Source: Pullulanibacillus pueri (GTDB taxonomy: Bacteria; Bacillota; Bacilli; Bacillales; Sporolactobacillaceae). From it: 64,000 nt of DNA. A program made the translations under genes and the position numbers. The stretch lies in NCBI RefSeq assembly GCF_014639255.1, contig NZ_BMFV01000002.1:184137-248136 (forward strand), written 5' to 3'. Positions within the stretch are counted from its first letter, which is position 1. Every line of letters begins with the position of its first letter. The notes beneath the pieces are model-generated. The model worked only from the letters and a program-made list of their open reading frames with translations. It had not been told where the DNA came from and did not search any database. This document shows, piece by piece, positions 35,827 through 49,265 of this stretch.

Positions 35827-36606
35827 TTACTCATACAAATCAGGTCGCCGATCTTCATAAATGGGGATGGTCTGACGGATTTCTTTGACACGCTCGGGGT
35901 CAATAGTAGCAAAAAGAATCTCTTCCTGATCCCCTGCCTCGGCAAGAATGTCACCCCAAGGATCAATCACCATGGAATGTCCGCCAAAGGCATTCTTCGG
36001 GTCAGAGCCCACACGGTTACAAGCGACTACAAAGGCCTGATTCTCGATGGCCCGACTTAGTAATAAGGTGCGCCAATGTTCAATCCTTGGCGTCGGCCAT
36101 TCAGCAGGCACAAATAAACAATGGGCTCCCGCAAGCATATGGGTGCGAATCCATTCTGGGAAGCGAATATCATAACAAATGACGGTTGCCGATGGCATGG
36201 CTTCGAGCGTGAACACCTCTTTTTGATCACCGGCGTGTAAAAATTTTTCTTCATCCATGAGACGAAATAAATGTACCTTCTGATACTCGCTAATACACTT
36301 GCCCTCTCGATTGAAAGCAAAAGAGGTGTTATAAACCTTTCCCTGACTCTGCTGGGCAATGGAGCCTGCTACAATATGAACAGAATAATGGTGAGCAAGG
36401 GCGGCCATCTGTTTTTTTGTCTCCATTCCTTCTTTATCGGCAATCGCGTCTAAACGTGAGAGATCATAACCCGTCGTCCACATCTCAGGTAATACAATCA
36501 CGTCTGGCTGTTCAATCATCGCTTTCTCAATAAGGTGTTCAACTTTTGAATAATTGTCCTTTGGCTTTCCGAACACAATGTCAAATTGTATTAAGGCAAG
36601 CTTCAT
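35827..36606 (-). CDS. Carbon-nitrogen hydrolase (MtnU/omega-amidase-like)
   Basis: A 259-residue nitrilase-superfamily amidase starting MKLALIQFDI; a GTG three codons upstream is also possible. The catalytic triad is Glu41 (VIVLPEMWTTGYDL), Lys110 (EYQKVHLF) and Cys144 (VICYDIRFPEW). In Bacillus the neighbouring MtnU protein is thought to hydrolyse 2-oxo acid amides, such as alpha-ketoglutaramate formed by glutamine-dependent MtnE. Here too it is divergent from mtnE, which supports that role in methionine salvage. Confidence 0.85.
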   Translation of the reverse strand: MKLALIQFDIVFGKPKDNYSKVEHLIEKAMIEQPDVIVLPEMWTTGYDLSRLDAIADKEGMETKKQMAALAHHYSVHIVAGSIAQQSQGKVYNTSFAFNREGKCISEYQKVHLFRLMDEEKFLHAGDQKEVFTLEAMPSATVICYDIRFPEWIRTHMLAGAHCLFVPAEWPTPRIEHWRTLLLSRAIENQAFVVACNRVGSDPKNAFGGHSMVIDPWGDILAEAGDQEEILFATIDPERVKEIRQTIPIYEDRRPDLYE

Positions 36607-36834
36607 TGCTATCACCGGTCCTCTCCCAACATTTAAATCCCTTATCGATTGTCATTTAATACGCGATTCTTCGATGCTTCCACTCTTTTGAGTTTCATTA
36701 TGGCTTCGGTCCAACATTTTTGTCAACTTAAACTGCAAACGCTTAAACCCTTTACTGAAAACGCCTTTACAAAAAGGAGGACTCAGGCTAGTATTAAAAA
36801 TTAGAATTCTCTTTACAGATTGGAGCGGAAATCA

Positions 36835-38007
36835 TTGATTGAATTTGAGTCTTCAGAAGCTCTTAAGAGGCTTCCTCAGCAATTTTTCTCATCGCTTGTG
36901 CAAAAGGTCAACGCGCTCGTAGCATCTGGTGCAGATGTCATTAATCTTGGACAAGGTAATCCGGATCAACCCACACCCCTACATATTGTAAAGTCCCTGC
37001 AAGACGCGGCTGAAAATCCTTTATATCATAAATATCCCCCGTTTTCTGGACACCATTTTCTAAAAGAAGCGATCGCTGAATTTTATAAACGGGAATACCA
37101 TGTAAGTCTAGATCCTTCGACAGAGGTGGCTATCTTATTTGGAGGCAAAACAGGGCTTGTAGAAATGAGTCAATGTTTACTCAATCCTGGAGATACCGCA
37201 CTTGTTCCTGATCCTGGCTATCCTGACTATTGGTCTGGTATCGCGATGGCTGGAGCGAAAATGACTTTGATGCCTTTACTTGAAGAAAATGGTTTTTTAC
37301 CCGATTACACGCAAATCGATCCAGATAGACTTGAACAAGCCAAGCTTCTATTTCTTAACTATCCTAATAATCCTACAGGAGCCATTGCCACGCCGAGCTT
37401 TTTTAAAGATACCGTGCGTTTAGCGAATCGTCATAAGATAGCTGTCATGCATGATTTTGCCTATGGGGCCATAGGGTTTGATGGAAAAAAACCGATGAGC
37501 TTTTTAGAAACGCCTGGGGCAAAAGATGTGGGCATAGAAATTTACACGATGTCTAAAACCTATAATATGGCGGGGTGGCGCATTGGCTTTGCTTTAGGAA
37601 ATGCGAGTATTATTCGTATGATCAATTTAATTCAGGACCACTTTTATGTCAGCTTGTTTGGTGGCATACAGGAGGCCGCCGCTACAGCGCTCCTTGGCAC
37701 TCAGGAAAATGTGAAACAACTTGTTCAGCTTTACGAATCCAGACGGAATACATTGATTCAGGGCCTTCAGCAGATCGGATGGACTGTGGATGCTCCTCAA
37801 GGTTCATTCTTTGCCTGGCTCAAAGTCCCTGAAGGCTTTACGTCAGAATCTTTCTCTGAGCTTTTACTCAAAAAGGCCCACATCGCTGTAGCACCAGGTA
37901 TAGGATTTGGGACCACAGGCAATCCCTATGTTCGTGTCGGCTTATTAGATCGGGAAGAACGCCTTCTAGAAGCGGTCGATCGTATTGATCGCTTGAATTT
38001 ATTCTAG
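36835..38007 (+). CDS. mtnE: Methionine-salvage aminotransferase MtnE
   Basis: About 390 residues of class I/II PLP aminotransferase. It matches Bacillus MtnE closely: QFFSSLVQKVNALV, DVINLGQGNPDQPTP, LFGGKTGLVEM, DPGYPDYWSG, LNYPNNPTGAIAT, and the cofactor lysine in IYTMSKTYNMAGWRIGFA. It converts 2-oxo-4-methylthiobutyrate to methionine. The start is taken as TTG 36835-36837, six bases after GGAGCGG; a TTG 15 bases upstream lies before that site. A strong AAAGGAGG at 36774-36781 has no start codon behind it. No SAM riboswitch is visible upstream. Confidence 0.88.
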   Translation: MIEFESSEALKRLPQQFFSSLVQKVNALVASGADVINLGQGNPDQPTPLHIVKSLQDAAENPLYHKYPPFSGHHFLKEAIAEFYKREYHVSLDPSTEVAILFGGKTGLVEMSQCLLNPGDTALVPDPGYPDYWSGIAMAGAKMTLMPLLEENGFLPDYTQIDPDRLEQAKLLFLNYPNNPTGAIATPSFFKDTVRLANRHKIAVMHDFAYGAIGFDGKKPMSFLETPGAKDVGIEIYTMSKTYNMAGWRIGFALGNASIIRMINLIQDHFYVSLFGGIQEAAATALLGTQENVKQLVQLYESRRNTLIQGLQQIGWTVDAPQGSFFAWLKVPEGFTSESFSELLLKKAHIAVAPGIGFGTTGNPYVRVGLLDREERLLEAVDRIDRLNLF

Positions 38008-38046
38008 ATAAAGTGGGAGCCCGAGACAGACGTTTTTCAGTTTCAG

Positions 38047-38092
38047 AAAAACCCGGACTATTCATAAATACTATTCGAATAGTCCGGGTTTT
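38047..38092. terminator. Rho-independent terminator after mtnE (bidirectional shape)
   Basis: AAAACCCGGACTATTC pairs with GAATAGTCCGGGTTTT over 16 base pairs, 39 bases after the stop codon. T runs occur on both strands. Confidence 0.85.
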
Positions 38093-38094
38093 GT

Positions 38095-38385
38095 TTATGC
38101 ATGAAATGCTTCGTCAAAATACTTCGCTTTCCTCATGCCCACACGATGTGGGTAGGGTCGGCGTTCGACGCACCATCGGGGTCCCCGAAAAGTGTTCTTT
38201 ACTTTTTGGGGTGGTTGAGGTGCTAGCTTCGGCGGTGTCACACGGACGTGACGGTCTTAGCCGAAGTTCCTTAATGACGTGACGCTTTTAGCCGATCGTC
38301 CTTAGTGGCCTCAGCTAACTAGGAAATGAACTATTTGTTTCCCAAGTGGAGCTTCGGACACGTGCAGTTCCCGTCGGATTATCTA
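38095..38385 (-). repeat. Copy of the dispersed mosaic intergenic repeat (long form, inverted)
   Basis: Reverse orientation relative to the other copies. From 38124 to about 38320 it is nearly identical to 25410-25600, including the CCCACAcgaTGTGGG and GTCAC...GTGAC hairpins, and it continues with GATCCACTTGG-like and GAACTGCACGTGTCCGA blocks. It lies between convergent mtnE and rnr, and no gene is seen in 38008-38484. Confidence 0.85.
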
Positions 38386-38484
38386 TATTTTGACTACGCT
38401 TCCTATTTATTCTTTTACTTTTGATTTTTAACGTTCGGGAGTTGGGTTCACTATTTTTTGCCCCAACCCCTTTTGTCTTGAATC

Positions 38485-40824
38485 TTAACCTTTTCCGCGA
38501 GATGGGCGTTTTTTTCCTTTTTTCTTGCCACCGGGGCTTCGACTTCCTTTTTGCGCGCCGCTATTACGGTAACCACCGGTATTGCCCTTTTTCCTACGTT
38601 GCTTTTTTCTATCTTCGTCTGTTCGTGTAGAAGGTCGACCTTTTCCACCTGTAATGACAGTCGGACGATCTTTACGACGTCGCGGTTTATTTTCCTTCAT
38701 TCCCACGATTTCGAAGTCGATAGAACGTTCGTCAACATTCACATTGATCACTCGGACTGTGACTTCATCACCGATTCTGAAAACATGTCCCGTCCGTTCA
38801 CCAATCAACGCCATATGATCCTGATTGTAATGGTAATAGTCATCGACAAGATAGCTAATGTGAACAAGACCCTCAATCGTATTTGGTAATTCGACAAACA
38901 GTCCAAAGCTCGTGACACTACTCACGACCCCTTCATAGGTTTCGCCAATCTTATCCTGCATGAATTCTGCTTTCTTCAAATCATCCGTTTCCCGCTCAGC
39001 GTCGACGGCCCGACGCTCCATTTCCGAAGCATGTTTGGCAATATCAAATACCTTACCGTCCCAGTGCTGTTTTGTCTTTTGATCGACTTGTTTTTCAATC
39101 AAGTACTTGCGTATTAAGCGATGGACAATCAGGTCAGGATAACGCCTGATCGGTGAAGTGAAATGCGTATAGAAATCCGTAGATAATCCAAAGTGACCAA
39201 GACTTTGATCACTGTACTTCGCTTGCTGCATCGAGCGTAGCATCATGGTACTAATAACGGCTTCCTCAGGTTCACCCTTCACCTCTTCAAGTAATGACTG
39301 CAGAGTATTCGGATGAATCTCCTCGACACTGCCTTTCAAGACATAACCAAAATTCACAGCAAAATTGTAGAAGCGCATTAATTTATCAGGATCTGGATCC
39401 TCATGAATCCTGTAGATGAAAGGTAAGTCCATCCAGTGGAAGTGTTCGGCGATGGTTTCATTGGCAGCCAGCATAAATTCTTCAATCAACCGCTCGGCAA
39501 CTGAGCGCTCTCGAATCACAACATCGGTAGGATGACCTTCTTCATCCACTAAAATTTTGGCTTCAGTGAAATCAAAATCAATCGCACCACGCTCACGACG
39601 TTTTTCTGTTAAGATGTTTGCTAGCTCTCCCATCAATTCAAAAAACGGAATCAAATCCTTATAACGCTCGAGAACTTCCTCATCTTCCTTAAGTAAAATT
39701 TTCCGGACATTCGTATAGGTCATGCGTTCAGTTGTGTTAATCACACTTGGGAAGATCTCATGGGCTACTACTTTCCCTTTAGGGGTAATTTCCATTTCAC
39801 AGGACAAAGTCAGCCGATCCACTTGGGGATTCAAACTACAAATGCCATTAGACAATCTATGCGGAAGCATCGGGATGACACGATCCACTAAATAGACACT
39901 TGTGCCGCGATTGAAGGCTTCTTTATCGAGTTCGGAGTCTTCTTTTACATAGTAACTAACATCGGCAATATGAACACCTAACTTATAATTGCCATTATCT
40001 AGTTTCGTGACAGCGACCGCATCATCGAGATCCTTAGCATCCTCACCATCAATCGTGACAATCGTTTCATTCCGAAGATCACGTCTACCCGAAATTTCTT
40101 CAGGGGAAATCTCCTCTGGAGCCGCTTTAGCCTCGGCAATCACTTCATCCGGGAATTCAGTAGGAATATTAAACTTGTGGATAATCGAAAGAATGTCTAC
40201 TCCAGGATCATTTTTGTGACCTAGAATGGCGATGACTTGTCCTTCAGCACTTTTGCGGTCTTCGGGGTATTTGGTGATTTTAACAACGACCTTATGCCCT
40301 TCAGCTGCGCCTCCTGTTGCTTCTTTTGGAATGAAAATATCGTTAGGGACACGTTTATCATCGGGAACAACAAAACCAAAATGACGACTATCCTGGTAGG
40401 TTCCCACAACGGTTTTTGTTCCGCGTTCAACGATTCGCACGACAACGCCTTCTGGACGCTCCCCTGATGATTTTTCAGAAACACGCACGAGCACAATATC
40501 AGAATTCATCGCCCCATTAAGATCCCCTTGGGCCACATAAACATCCTTGGCATTCGCGTCATCAGGTATAATGAAAGCAAACCCTTTGGCATGCCCTTGA
40601 ACTTTTCCCCGTAAAAGATTCATCTTTTCTGGGAGACCGTAACGGTTACTTCTTGTCCTTACAATTAACCCCTGCTCTTCCATTTCGTTTAAAGTCTTAA
40701 CGAGATCTTTAAAGTCATCCGATGCTGTTATATTGAATATCTCTTCTAAATCGGTGAGGGTCAATGGCTTACTGACGACTTCATCCATATACTTAATAAT
40801 TTTTTCTTTTAACTGTTCATTCAA
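38485..40824 (-). CDS. rnr: Ribonuclease R
   Basis: A 779-residue processive 3'-5' exoribonuclease. The order is an N-terminal helix-turn-helix (residues 1-60), two cold-shock domains, the RNB catalytic domain with Asp ligands in [17 protein letters not shown], an S1 domain ([20 protein letters not shown]) and a lysine/arginine-rich tail of about 70 residues. RNase R degrades structured and non-stop RNA and is recruited by SmpB-tmRNA through this tail. It lies 21 bases after est, and smpB is about 3 kb downstream; in Bacillus these genes are adjacent, but here mtnU, mtnE and a Dabb gene intervene. Confidence 0.97.
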   Translation of the reverse strand: MNEQLKEKIIKYMDEVVSKPLTLTDLEEIFNITASDDFKDLVKTLNEMEEQGLIVRTRSNRYGLPEKMNLLRGKVQGHAKGFAFIIPDDANAKDVYVAQGDLNGAMNSDIVLVRVSEKSSGERPEGVVVRIVERGTKTVVGTYQDSRHFGFVVPDDKRVPNDIFIPKEATGGAAEGHKVVVKITKYPEDRKSAEGQVIAILGHKNDPGVDILSIIHKFNIPTEFPDEVIAEAKAAPEEISPEEISGRRDLRNETIVTIDGEDAKDLDDAVAVTKLDNGNYKLGVHIADVSYYVKEDSELDKEAFNRGTSVYLVDRVIPMLPHRLSNGICSLNPQVDRLTLSCEMEITPKGKVVAHEIFPSVINTTERMTYTNVRKILLKEDEEVLERYKDLIPFFELMGELANILTEKRRERGAIDFDFTEAKILVDEEGHPTDVVIRERSVAERLIEEFMLAANETIAEHFHWMDLPFIYRIHEDPDPDKLMRFYNFAVNFGYVLKGSVEEIHPNTLQSLLEEVKGEPEEAVISTMMLRSMQQAKYSDQSLGHFGLSTDFYTHFTSPIRRYPDLIVHRLIRKYLIEKQVDQKTKQHWDGKVFDIAKHASEMERRAVDAERETDDLKKAEFMQDKIGETYEGVVSSVTSFGLFVELPNTIEGLVHISYLVDDYYHYNQDHMALIGERTGHVFRIGDEVTVRVINVNVDERSIDFEIVGMKENKPRRRKDRPTVITGGKGRPSTRTDEDRKKQRRKKGNTGGYRNSGAQKGSRSPGGKKKGKKRPSRGKG

Positions 40825-40845
40825 AATGCATTCTCCTTCATTGGT

Positions 40846-41595
40846 TTAGGAGACCGACCAATCCAAGCCTTCAAGAAAATCATAAATATCTTGGTGCAAT
40901 TGTGCTTTCTCGTCCCCTAATGTGATTACGTGCTTGGAATGTTCATACCACTTAATGTATTTTTCATCTGATTCCACATTTTCGTAAATAATGTTTGCAC
41001 TGTTTGTATCGATCATTTCGTCCAGTCGGGCTTGGACCACAAACGTTGGTGCATAAATAAGGTCAATATGAGCCCGAACATCCTCAATAAGATCACTCAG
41101 CCTTGCTAATGTTGTCATAGGTGCCTCTACAAAAGGCTTCATTTCTTCCTCAATTTGTTCTGGTGATTTGCCTTCGAGTTGCTTCCATTCTCTAGCATAA
41201 GCAATAACACCTTCACGAATATTTTCTTCTGTTTTCGTCGTCATTGGGGCGCACATAGGCACAACCCCTTTTACTGGGAAAGTGTATCCAACTTTCAAGG
41301 AAAATACGCCTCCCAATGACAATCCGACAACAGCAATCTCATCATAGCCCAAATCTTTAAGGTGCTGATAAGCCCCCGTCACATCCTCCCACCAATCGTC
41401 TGGATTGGTTTTTAACAGTTCTTCAGGTGGAACCCCATGGCCTTTGTAATGGGGCGCATGTGAGCTATACCCTTTATCTTGTAAAAAACGTCCAAGCATA
41501 CGAACGTCTGCTGAATTTCCTGTAAACCCGTGTAGTAATAAAACCGCCCTTTTCCCTGCTTCAAAAGTAAATGGCTTAGGTGGTAAAACTTTCAT
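40846..41595 (-). CDS. est: Carboxylesterase Est (YvaK-like)
   Basis: A 249-residue alpha/beta hydrolase starting [12 protein letters not shown], the conserved start of Bacillus YvaK; GTG four codons upstream abuts the ribosome site and is unlikely. The nucleophile elbow is GLSLGG with Ser93, the oxyanion region is [13 protein letters not shown], and the acid and His are in [11 protein letters not shown] and HSKHVITL. It hydrolyses medium-chain monoglyceride-type esters in studied Bacillus and Geobacillus relatives. It sits between secG and rnr as in Bacillus. Confidence 0.93.
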   Translation of the reverse strand: MKVLPPKPFTFEAGKRAVLLLHGFTGNSADVRMLGRFLQDKGYSSHAPHYKGHGVPPEELLKTNPDDWWEDVTGAYQHLKDLGYDEIAVVGLSLGGVFSLKVGYTFPVKGVVPMCAPMTTKTEENIREGVIAYAREWKQLEGKSPEQIEEEMKPFVEAPMTTLARLSDLIEDVRAHIDLIYAPTFVVQARLDEMIDTNSANIIYENVESDEKYIKWYEHSKHVITLGDEKAQLHQDIYDFLEGLDWSVS

Positions 41596-41750
41596 GATGT
41601 CTGACACTCCTTAATTTAAATAAATAATGAAATGATAATAAAATGAACAGGTTAGAGCGTCGATTGCTTCCATCTAACCTTATTCTTCCCTGTTTTTTCA
41701 GGATAAAAACCCACCATATAATCCATAAATTCCCACATCAATAATATAAA

Positions 41751-41777
41751 ATAAAACAGCACCTATATCTGGTGCTG
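41751..41777 (-). terminator. Rho-independent terminator after secG
   Basis: CAGCACC and GGTGCTG form a seven-pair stem, then TTTTATTTTA on the minus strand. It lies about 40 bases after the secG stop. Confidence 0.75.
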
Positions 41778-41813
41778 GGGACATTTTTTTCTATAAGTGG
41801 TTTTGTTCATTTC

Positions 41814-42044
41814 TTAATAATAAAAAGCAAGAACAAAAGCAACAACAAAGAACACAATCGCACAAATCATAGTAGTACGATGAAGGACTTTGTCCAAACC
41901 ACGTGACTTTTGCTTACCAAACAGCTGCTCAGCCCCACCAGTGATCGAACCTGAAAGGCCTTCACTTTTACCCGGCTGCAAAAGAACAATAGCAATAATA
42001 CCAATAGCTGCAATAACCAATACAGTAATTAATAGAGTATGCAT
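41814..42044 (-). CDS. secG: Preprotein translocase subunit SecG
   Basis: A 76-residue membrane protein from ATG 42042-42044 ([15 protein letters not shown]), behind GAGGAGGAG. Two transmembrane helices (about residues 2-20 and 55-75) flank a conserved cytoplasmic loop ([23 protein letters not shown]). SecG assists SecYE during protein export. Small size, loop sequence and position before est and rnr all match the Bacillus gene. Confidence 0.95.
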   Translation of the reverse strand: MHTLLITVLVIAAIGIIAIVLLQPGKSEGLSGSITGGAEQLFGKQKSRGLDKVLHRTTMICAIVFFVVAFVLAFYY

Positions 42045-42117
42045 ACGACTCCTCCTCGGACACAATCAAACCTAATTTTAATGTAACACAATTTTATACA
42101 AAAGGAAAGTGGGACAT

Positions 42118-42136
42118 GGGGACAGGTTTATTGTCC
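42118..42136. repeat. REP-like palindrome
   Basis: GGGACAGGTTTATTGTCCC. GGGACA pairs with TGTCCC. It is one of two copies between secG and the RAYT gene. Confidence 0.7.
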
Positions 42137-42186
42137 CAGCATTAGCATGAGATGGGTTGAAAGCGGGACAGATGAAGCGGGACAGA

Positions 42187-42205
42187 GGGACAGGTTTATT
42201 GTCCC
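42187..42205. repeat. REP-like palindrome
   Basis: Identical 19-base sequence to 42118-42136, ending 18 bases from the RAYT stop codon. Confidence 0.7.
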
Positions 42206-42223
42206 TACACCTGGGCCAGGAAT

Positions 42224-42985
42224 TTAGCGCGCACGGTCAATCACACTCTTGGATAGGCCAGTTATTCTTGATAACTGGCGAATCGATACGCCATTTAATC
42301 CCTTAAGCCTGCGGAGGAGGACATCACGTTTTGCCTTTTCAAGTTGCTGCAGAACGCTCATATTTGTAATGCCTAGTGTATTAAGTATGTTTTTAACCTC
42401 GGTATCTGATACTTTAGTTTTCACATGTGCCTCAAGGCAAGTATCATCATTTAGTAGCGACATAAAGTCAATAAATCGTTTAAGCGCCTCCCTTTGATCG
42501 AGAGCAAACAGCTTTAAGCCCAAATCAATATCAACTAAGTCCGCCTTACTCATATACTCATTTATACTCGTCCACCCGCAGTCAAAAACATTAGTAGATA
42601 GACCCGCTTTTATAGGATTTTGATGGATGTAACGCAGGACTGTTAAAAAGTAACGCGCGGTCTCTACATTTTCACTTTTAAACCTCTCCTGAAATAAATG
42701 GCCGTAGCGTTCGTATTTATGATTGTACCAATAAACATAACTAGCACTCAATCTTTGAATGACCTTTGAAACGGATTCATTTGTTTCCTTTAAAAGCAAA
42801 TGGACATGATTATCCATTAGACAGTATCCATATAAAAAGTACTTACACGTCTTTTTGTACCTTCTCACCGTATCCAGAAACCTTATCTTATCCTCATCGT
42901 CTTCAAATATCGTTTGTTTATTAACACCTCGCAATACAATATGATAAATACCATTTCTACTCTTTCTTCTAGGTTTTCTTGGCAT
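42224..42985 (-). CDS. REP-associated tyrosine transposase (RAYT, IS200/Y1-like)
   Basis: A 253-residue protein starting MPRKPRRKSRNGIYH at ATG 42983-42985, five bases after GAGGTGATC. The Y1 transposase fold is clear: the metal-binding HUH motif in YCLMDNHVHLLLK and the candidate catalytic Tyr in LRYIHQNPIKAGL. An extra C-terminal region of about 100 residues, with a helix-turn-helix-like GVSIRQLSRITGLSKSVID, is typical of RAYT proteins. RAYTs are single-copy domesticated relatives of IS200 that cut and probably spread REP palindromes. GGGACA...TGTCCC palindromes flank this gene on both sides. It interrupts the usual secG-eno neighbourhood. Confidence 0.88.
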   Translation of the reverse strand: MPRKPRRKSRNGIYHIVLRGVNKQTIFEDDEDKIRFLDTVRRYKKTCKYFLYGYCLMDNHVHLLLKETNESVSKVIQRLSASYVYWYNHKYERYGHLFQERFKSENVETARYFLTVLRYIHQNPIKAGLSTNVFDCGWTSINEYMSKADLVDIDLGLKLFALDQREALKRFIDFMSLLNDDTCLEAHVKTKVSDTEVKNILNTLGITNMSVLQQLEKAKRDVLLRRLKGLNGVSIRQLSRITGLSKSVIDRAR

Positions 42986-43143
42986 GTGCGGATCACCTCG
43001 GGGGAAATGTAGGATGGAAATGAAGTAAAAAATTGAATGTGGCTGAAGGGGAAATGAGCCCAATTATTCATGACGAGGGCTCTCCCTTTTTGTATTCCAT
43101 ATGGTAAAGAGATTTCCTGCAAAAGCCTTAAAAATAATGAAGT

Positions 43144-43162
43144 GGGACAAGGTTCCTGTCCC
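43144..43162. repeat. REP-like palindrome
   Basis: GGGACAAGGTTCCTGTCCC, between the RAYT gene and the eno terminator. It matches the reverse complement of the copy at 28927. Confidence 0.7.
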
Positions 43163-43173
43163 CACGTCCCACC

Positions 43174-43209
43174 AAAAAAAGCTACCGAGAATGTTCTCGG
43201 TAGCTTTTT
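43174..43209 (-). terminator. Rho-independent terminator of the glycolytic operon
   Basis: AAAAGCTACCGAGAA pairs with TTCTCGGTAGCTTTT, followed by T residues on the minus strand, 20 bases after eno. Confidence 0.92.
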
Positions 43210-43228
43210 AGGATAGTGTTCTATCCTA

Positions 43229-44533
<1,305 letters not shown>

Positions 44534-44571
44534 TCATCTAAAATTATTCGTTTGATATTGCTTTCGAAATA

Positions 44572-44590
44572 GGGACAACGTTCCTGTCCC
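44572..44590. repeat. REP-like palindrome
   Basis: GGGACAACGTTCCTGTCCC in the gpmI-eno gap. It is part of the same family as the palindromes around the RAYT gene. Confidence 0.7.
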
Positions 44591-44618
44591 CCTGTCCCAG
44601 CCGTGGGCCCACAAAGGT

Positions 44619-44636
44619 GGGACGGGGTTCCTGTCC

Positions 44637-44637
<1 letters not shown>
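44619..44637. repeat. REP-like palindrome touching the gpmI stop codon
   Basis: GGGACGGGGTTCCTGTCCC. Its last base is the first base, on this strand, of the gpmI stop codon, so the element starts immediately after the gene. Confidence 0.65.
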
Positions 44638-46938
<2,301 letters not shown>

Positions 46939-48126
46939 CTATTCTTTGTCGTTTAAAATCGCAACGCCTGGAAGAACCTTACCTTCCATTAATTCCAAAG
47001 AGGCACCGCCGCCCGTTGAAATATGATCCATTTCCTCTGCAAGGTGGAATTTCTCAGCAGCAGCTGCTGAATCGCCACCCCCGATAATGGAATAGGCATC
47101 TGATTTGGCCAAAGCTTCTGCAACACCTTTAGTTCCTTTAGCAAAGGCATCTAATTCAAAAACGCCCATTGGACCATTCCAAATCACAAGCTTTGATTTT
47201 TTGATAACATCACTATAAGTTTCGACCGTCTTCGGACCGATATCTAAAGCCTCCCAATCAGAAGGAATTTCTGTAATAGGGACCACTTTAATGTTAGCTG
47301 ATTCAGAAAAGTCATCAGCAACCGTGACGTCTTCAGGCATGTAGAAGTTAACCCCTTTTTCTTTGGCCTTAGCGATAAAGGAAAGGGCAAGATCAATCTT
47401 TTCATTGTCAACAAGCGATTTCCCGATTTCATGGCCTTGGGCTTTAACAAAGGTATACGCTAAGCCACCACCAATGATCAAGTTATCCACTTTATCTAAA
47501 AGATTTTCAATCACACCGATTTTATCTTTCACCTTCGCACCACCAATAATAGCAGTAAAAGGGCGGCTAGGATCTTCTAACGCTTTCCCAATAACATCTA
47601 ATTCTTTTTCAAGTAATAGACCCGCAACAGCTGGCTTAAGATATTGAGCGACACCTTCTGTTGATGCATGTGCTCTATGCGCGGCACCGAAAGCATCATT
47701 CACATACACATCTGCTAAAGCAGCAAATGCTTTTGCTAATGCTGGATCATTTTTCTCTTCACCAGGCTCGAAACGCACATTTTCGATTAAGATAACGTCA
47801 CCAAGTTGTGCTTCTTGCACAGCCTTTTCAACTTCTTGCCCAATCACTTGATCGGTTTTAATGACCGTTTTTCCAAGAAGGTCACTTAAACGTTTAGCAA
47901 CAGGATCAAGTCTTAGCTCTTCCTTCACTTCGCCTTTAGGACGACCGAGGTGAGAGGCAAGAATGACTTTTGCATTTTGTTCAATAAGATATTGAATCGT
48001 CGGAATAGCTGCACGAATACGTGTATCATCTGTAATCGTTTGGCCATCTAAGGGCACATTAAAATCCACTCGGCAAAAAACTGTTTTGCCATTGAGATCA
48101 ATATCACGAATACTTTGTTTTGCCAT
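46939..48126 (-). CDS. pgk: Phosphoglycerate kinase
   Basis: A 395-residue kinase starting [16 protein letters not shown] at ATG 48124-48126, behind AAGGAGGG; six residues of upstream open frame span that site. Conserved features are [32 protein letters not shown], and the nucleotide-binding end [12 protein letters not shown] with [13 protein letters not shown]. It makes ATP and 3-phosphoglycerate from 1,3-bisphosphoglycerate. A hairpin at 48195-48226 lies between it and gapA and probably lowers downstream transcription. Confidence 0.98.
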   Translation of the reverse strand: MAKQSIRDIDLNGKTVFCRVDFNVPLDGQTITDDTRIRAAIPTIQYLIEQNAKVILASHLGRPKGEVKEELRLDPVAKRLSDLLGKTVIKTDQVIGQEVEKAVQEAQLGDVILIENVRFEPGEEKNDPALAKAFAALADVYVNDAFGAAHRAHASTEGVAQYLKPAVAGLLLEKELDVIGKALEDPSRPFTAIIGGAKVKDKIGVIENLLDKVDNLIIGGGLAYTFVKAQGHEIGKSLVDNEKIDLALSFIAKAKEKGVNFYMPEDVTVADDFSESANIKVVPITEIPSDWEALDIGPKTVETYSDVIKKSKLVIWNGPMGVFELDAFAKGTKGVAEALAKSDAYSIIGGGDSAAAAEKFHLAEEMDHISTGGGASLELMEGKVLPGVAILNDKE

Positions 48127-48194
48127 TGCCTTTCCCTCCTTCATTCAAATAAGGGTTACATTATGTAATCACAACTGAAACCCTTTAGACAGTC

Positions 48195-48226
48195 AAATGA
48201 AGAGGCAAAAAGTCTCCTCTTCATTT
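48195..48226 (-). terminator. Attenuator-like hairpin between gapA and pgk
   Basis: AAATGAAGAGG and CCTCTTCATTT form a perfect 11-pair stem with a ten-base loop. It lacks a full T run. It may partly terminate transcription or protect the gapA message from decay. Confidence 0.6.
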
Positions 48227-48243
48227 AACTTAATTGTGAGTTA

Positions 48244-49251
48244 TTATAGGCCTTGTTTAGCAATATAATTGACTAAGTCAACCACACGGTTAGAGTAACC
48301 TGATTCATTGTCATACCAAGAGATGACTTTAACCATGTTATCTTCAAGCACCATTGTTGAAAGCGCATCAATGGTTGAAGAAACCGTTGCACCGTTGAAG
48401 TCTTTAGAAACTAGTGGTTCTTCAGTGTAAGCTAAAATGCCTTTAAGATCACCTTCAGCAGCTTCTTTTAATGCGGCATTGATGTCGTCAACGGTCACAT
48501 TTTTATCAAGTTCAGCAACAAGGTCAACGAGTGACACGTTAGGAGTTGGTACACGCATAGCCATACCATTTAATTTACCTTTAAGTTCAGGCAATACAAG
48601 GGAAACAGCTTTAGCAGCACCTGTTGTTGTTGGAATGATGTTTTCAGCAGCTGCACGAGCACGACGATAATCCTTATGTGGTAAGTCAAGGATTTGTTGG
48701 TCGTTCGTGTAAGAGTGAACAGTTGTCATCAAACCACGTTTAATACCAAATTTATCGTTTAATACTTTAGCAAAAGGTGCTAAGCAGTTTGTTGTACATG
48801 ATGCGTTTGAAAGCACGTGATGATTAGCTGGATCATATTTATCTTCGTTAACACCCATAACGATAGTTAGATCTTCACCATTCGCTGGAGCAGAGATAAC
48901 GACTTTCTTAGCACCTGCTTCAAGGTGTTTGGCAGCATCTTCACGTTTAGTGAAACGACCAGTGGATTCAACAGCAACTTCTACGCCAAGGTCTCCCCAG
49001 CCAAGTTGTGCAGGATCGCGTTCGGATAAGACTTTGATTTCTTTACCATCAACAACAAGGTTATTACCATTAACAGTGACTTCTGCATCAAGCTTGCCAT
49101 GAACTGTATCATATTGTAAAAGGTGAGCAAGCATGTTAGCATCTGTTAAATCGTTAACAGCAACCACTTCTACATCAGGATTTTTTAAAGCTGCACGGAA
49201 AACGTTACGTCCAATACGACCAAAACCATTAATACCTACTTTTACTGCCAT
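48244..49251 (-). CDS. gapA: Glyceraldehyde-3-phosphate dehydrogenase (glycolytic)
   Basis: A 335-residue NAD-dependent enzyme. The Rossmann motif is [17 protein letters not shown], the acidic residue of AVNDLTD favours NAD, and the catalytic Cys lies in [12 protein letters not shown] with the partner His in VHSYTNDQ. The gene follows cggR by 14 bases behind AGGAGGTC. Linkage to cggR identifies it as the glycolytic GapA rather than the gluconeogenic GapB. Confidence 0.98.
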   Translation of the reverse strand: MAVKVGINGFGRIGRNVFRAALKNPDVEVVAVNDLTDANMLAHLLQYDTVHGKLDAEVTVNGNNLVVDGKEIKVLSERDPAQLGWGDLGVEVAVESTGRFTKREDAAKHLEAGAKKVVISAPANGEDLTIVMGVNEDKYDPANHHVLSNASCTTNCLAPFAKVLNDKFGIKRGLMTTVHSYTNDQQILDLPHKDYRRARAAAENIIPTTTGAAKAVSLVLPELKGKLNGMAMRVPTPNVSLVDLVAELDKNVTVDDINAALKEAAEGDLKGILAYTEEPLVSKDFNGATVSSTIDALSTMVLEDNMVKVISWYDNESGYSNRVVDLVNYIAKQGL

Positions 49252-49265
49252 CTAAAATGACCTCC

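Noticed and set aside
36616..36834. SAM (S-box) riboswitch upstream of mtnE
   Set aside because: None of the conserved S-box blocks or a terminator hairpin is visible in the gap.
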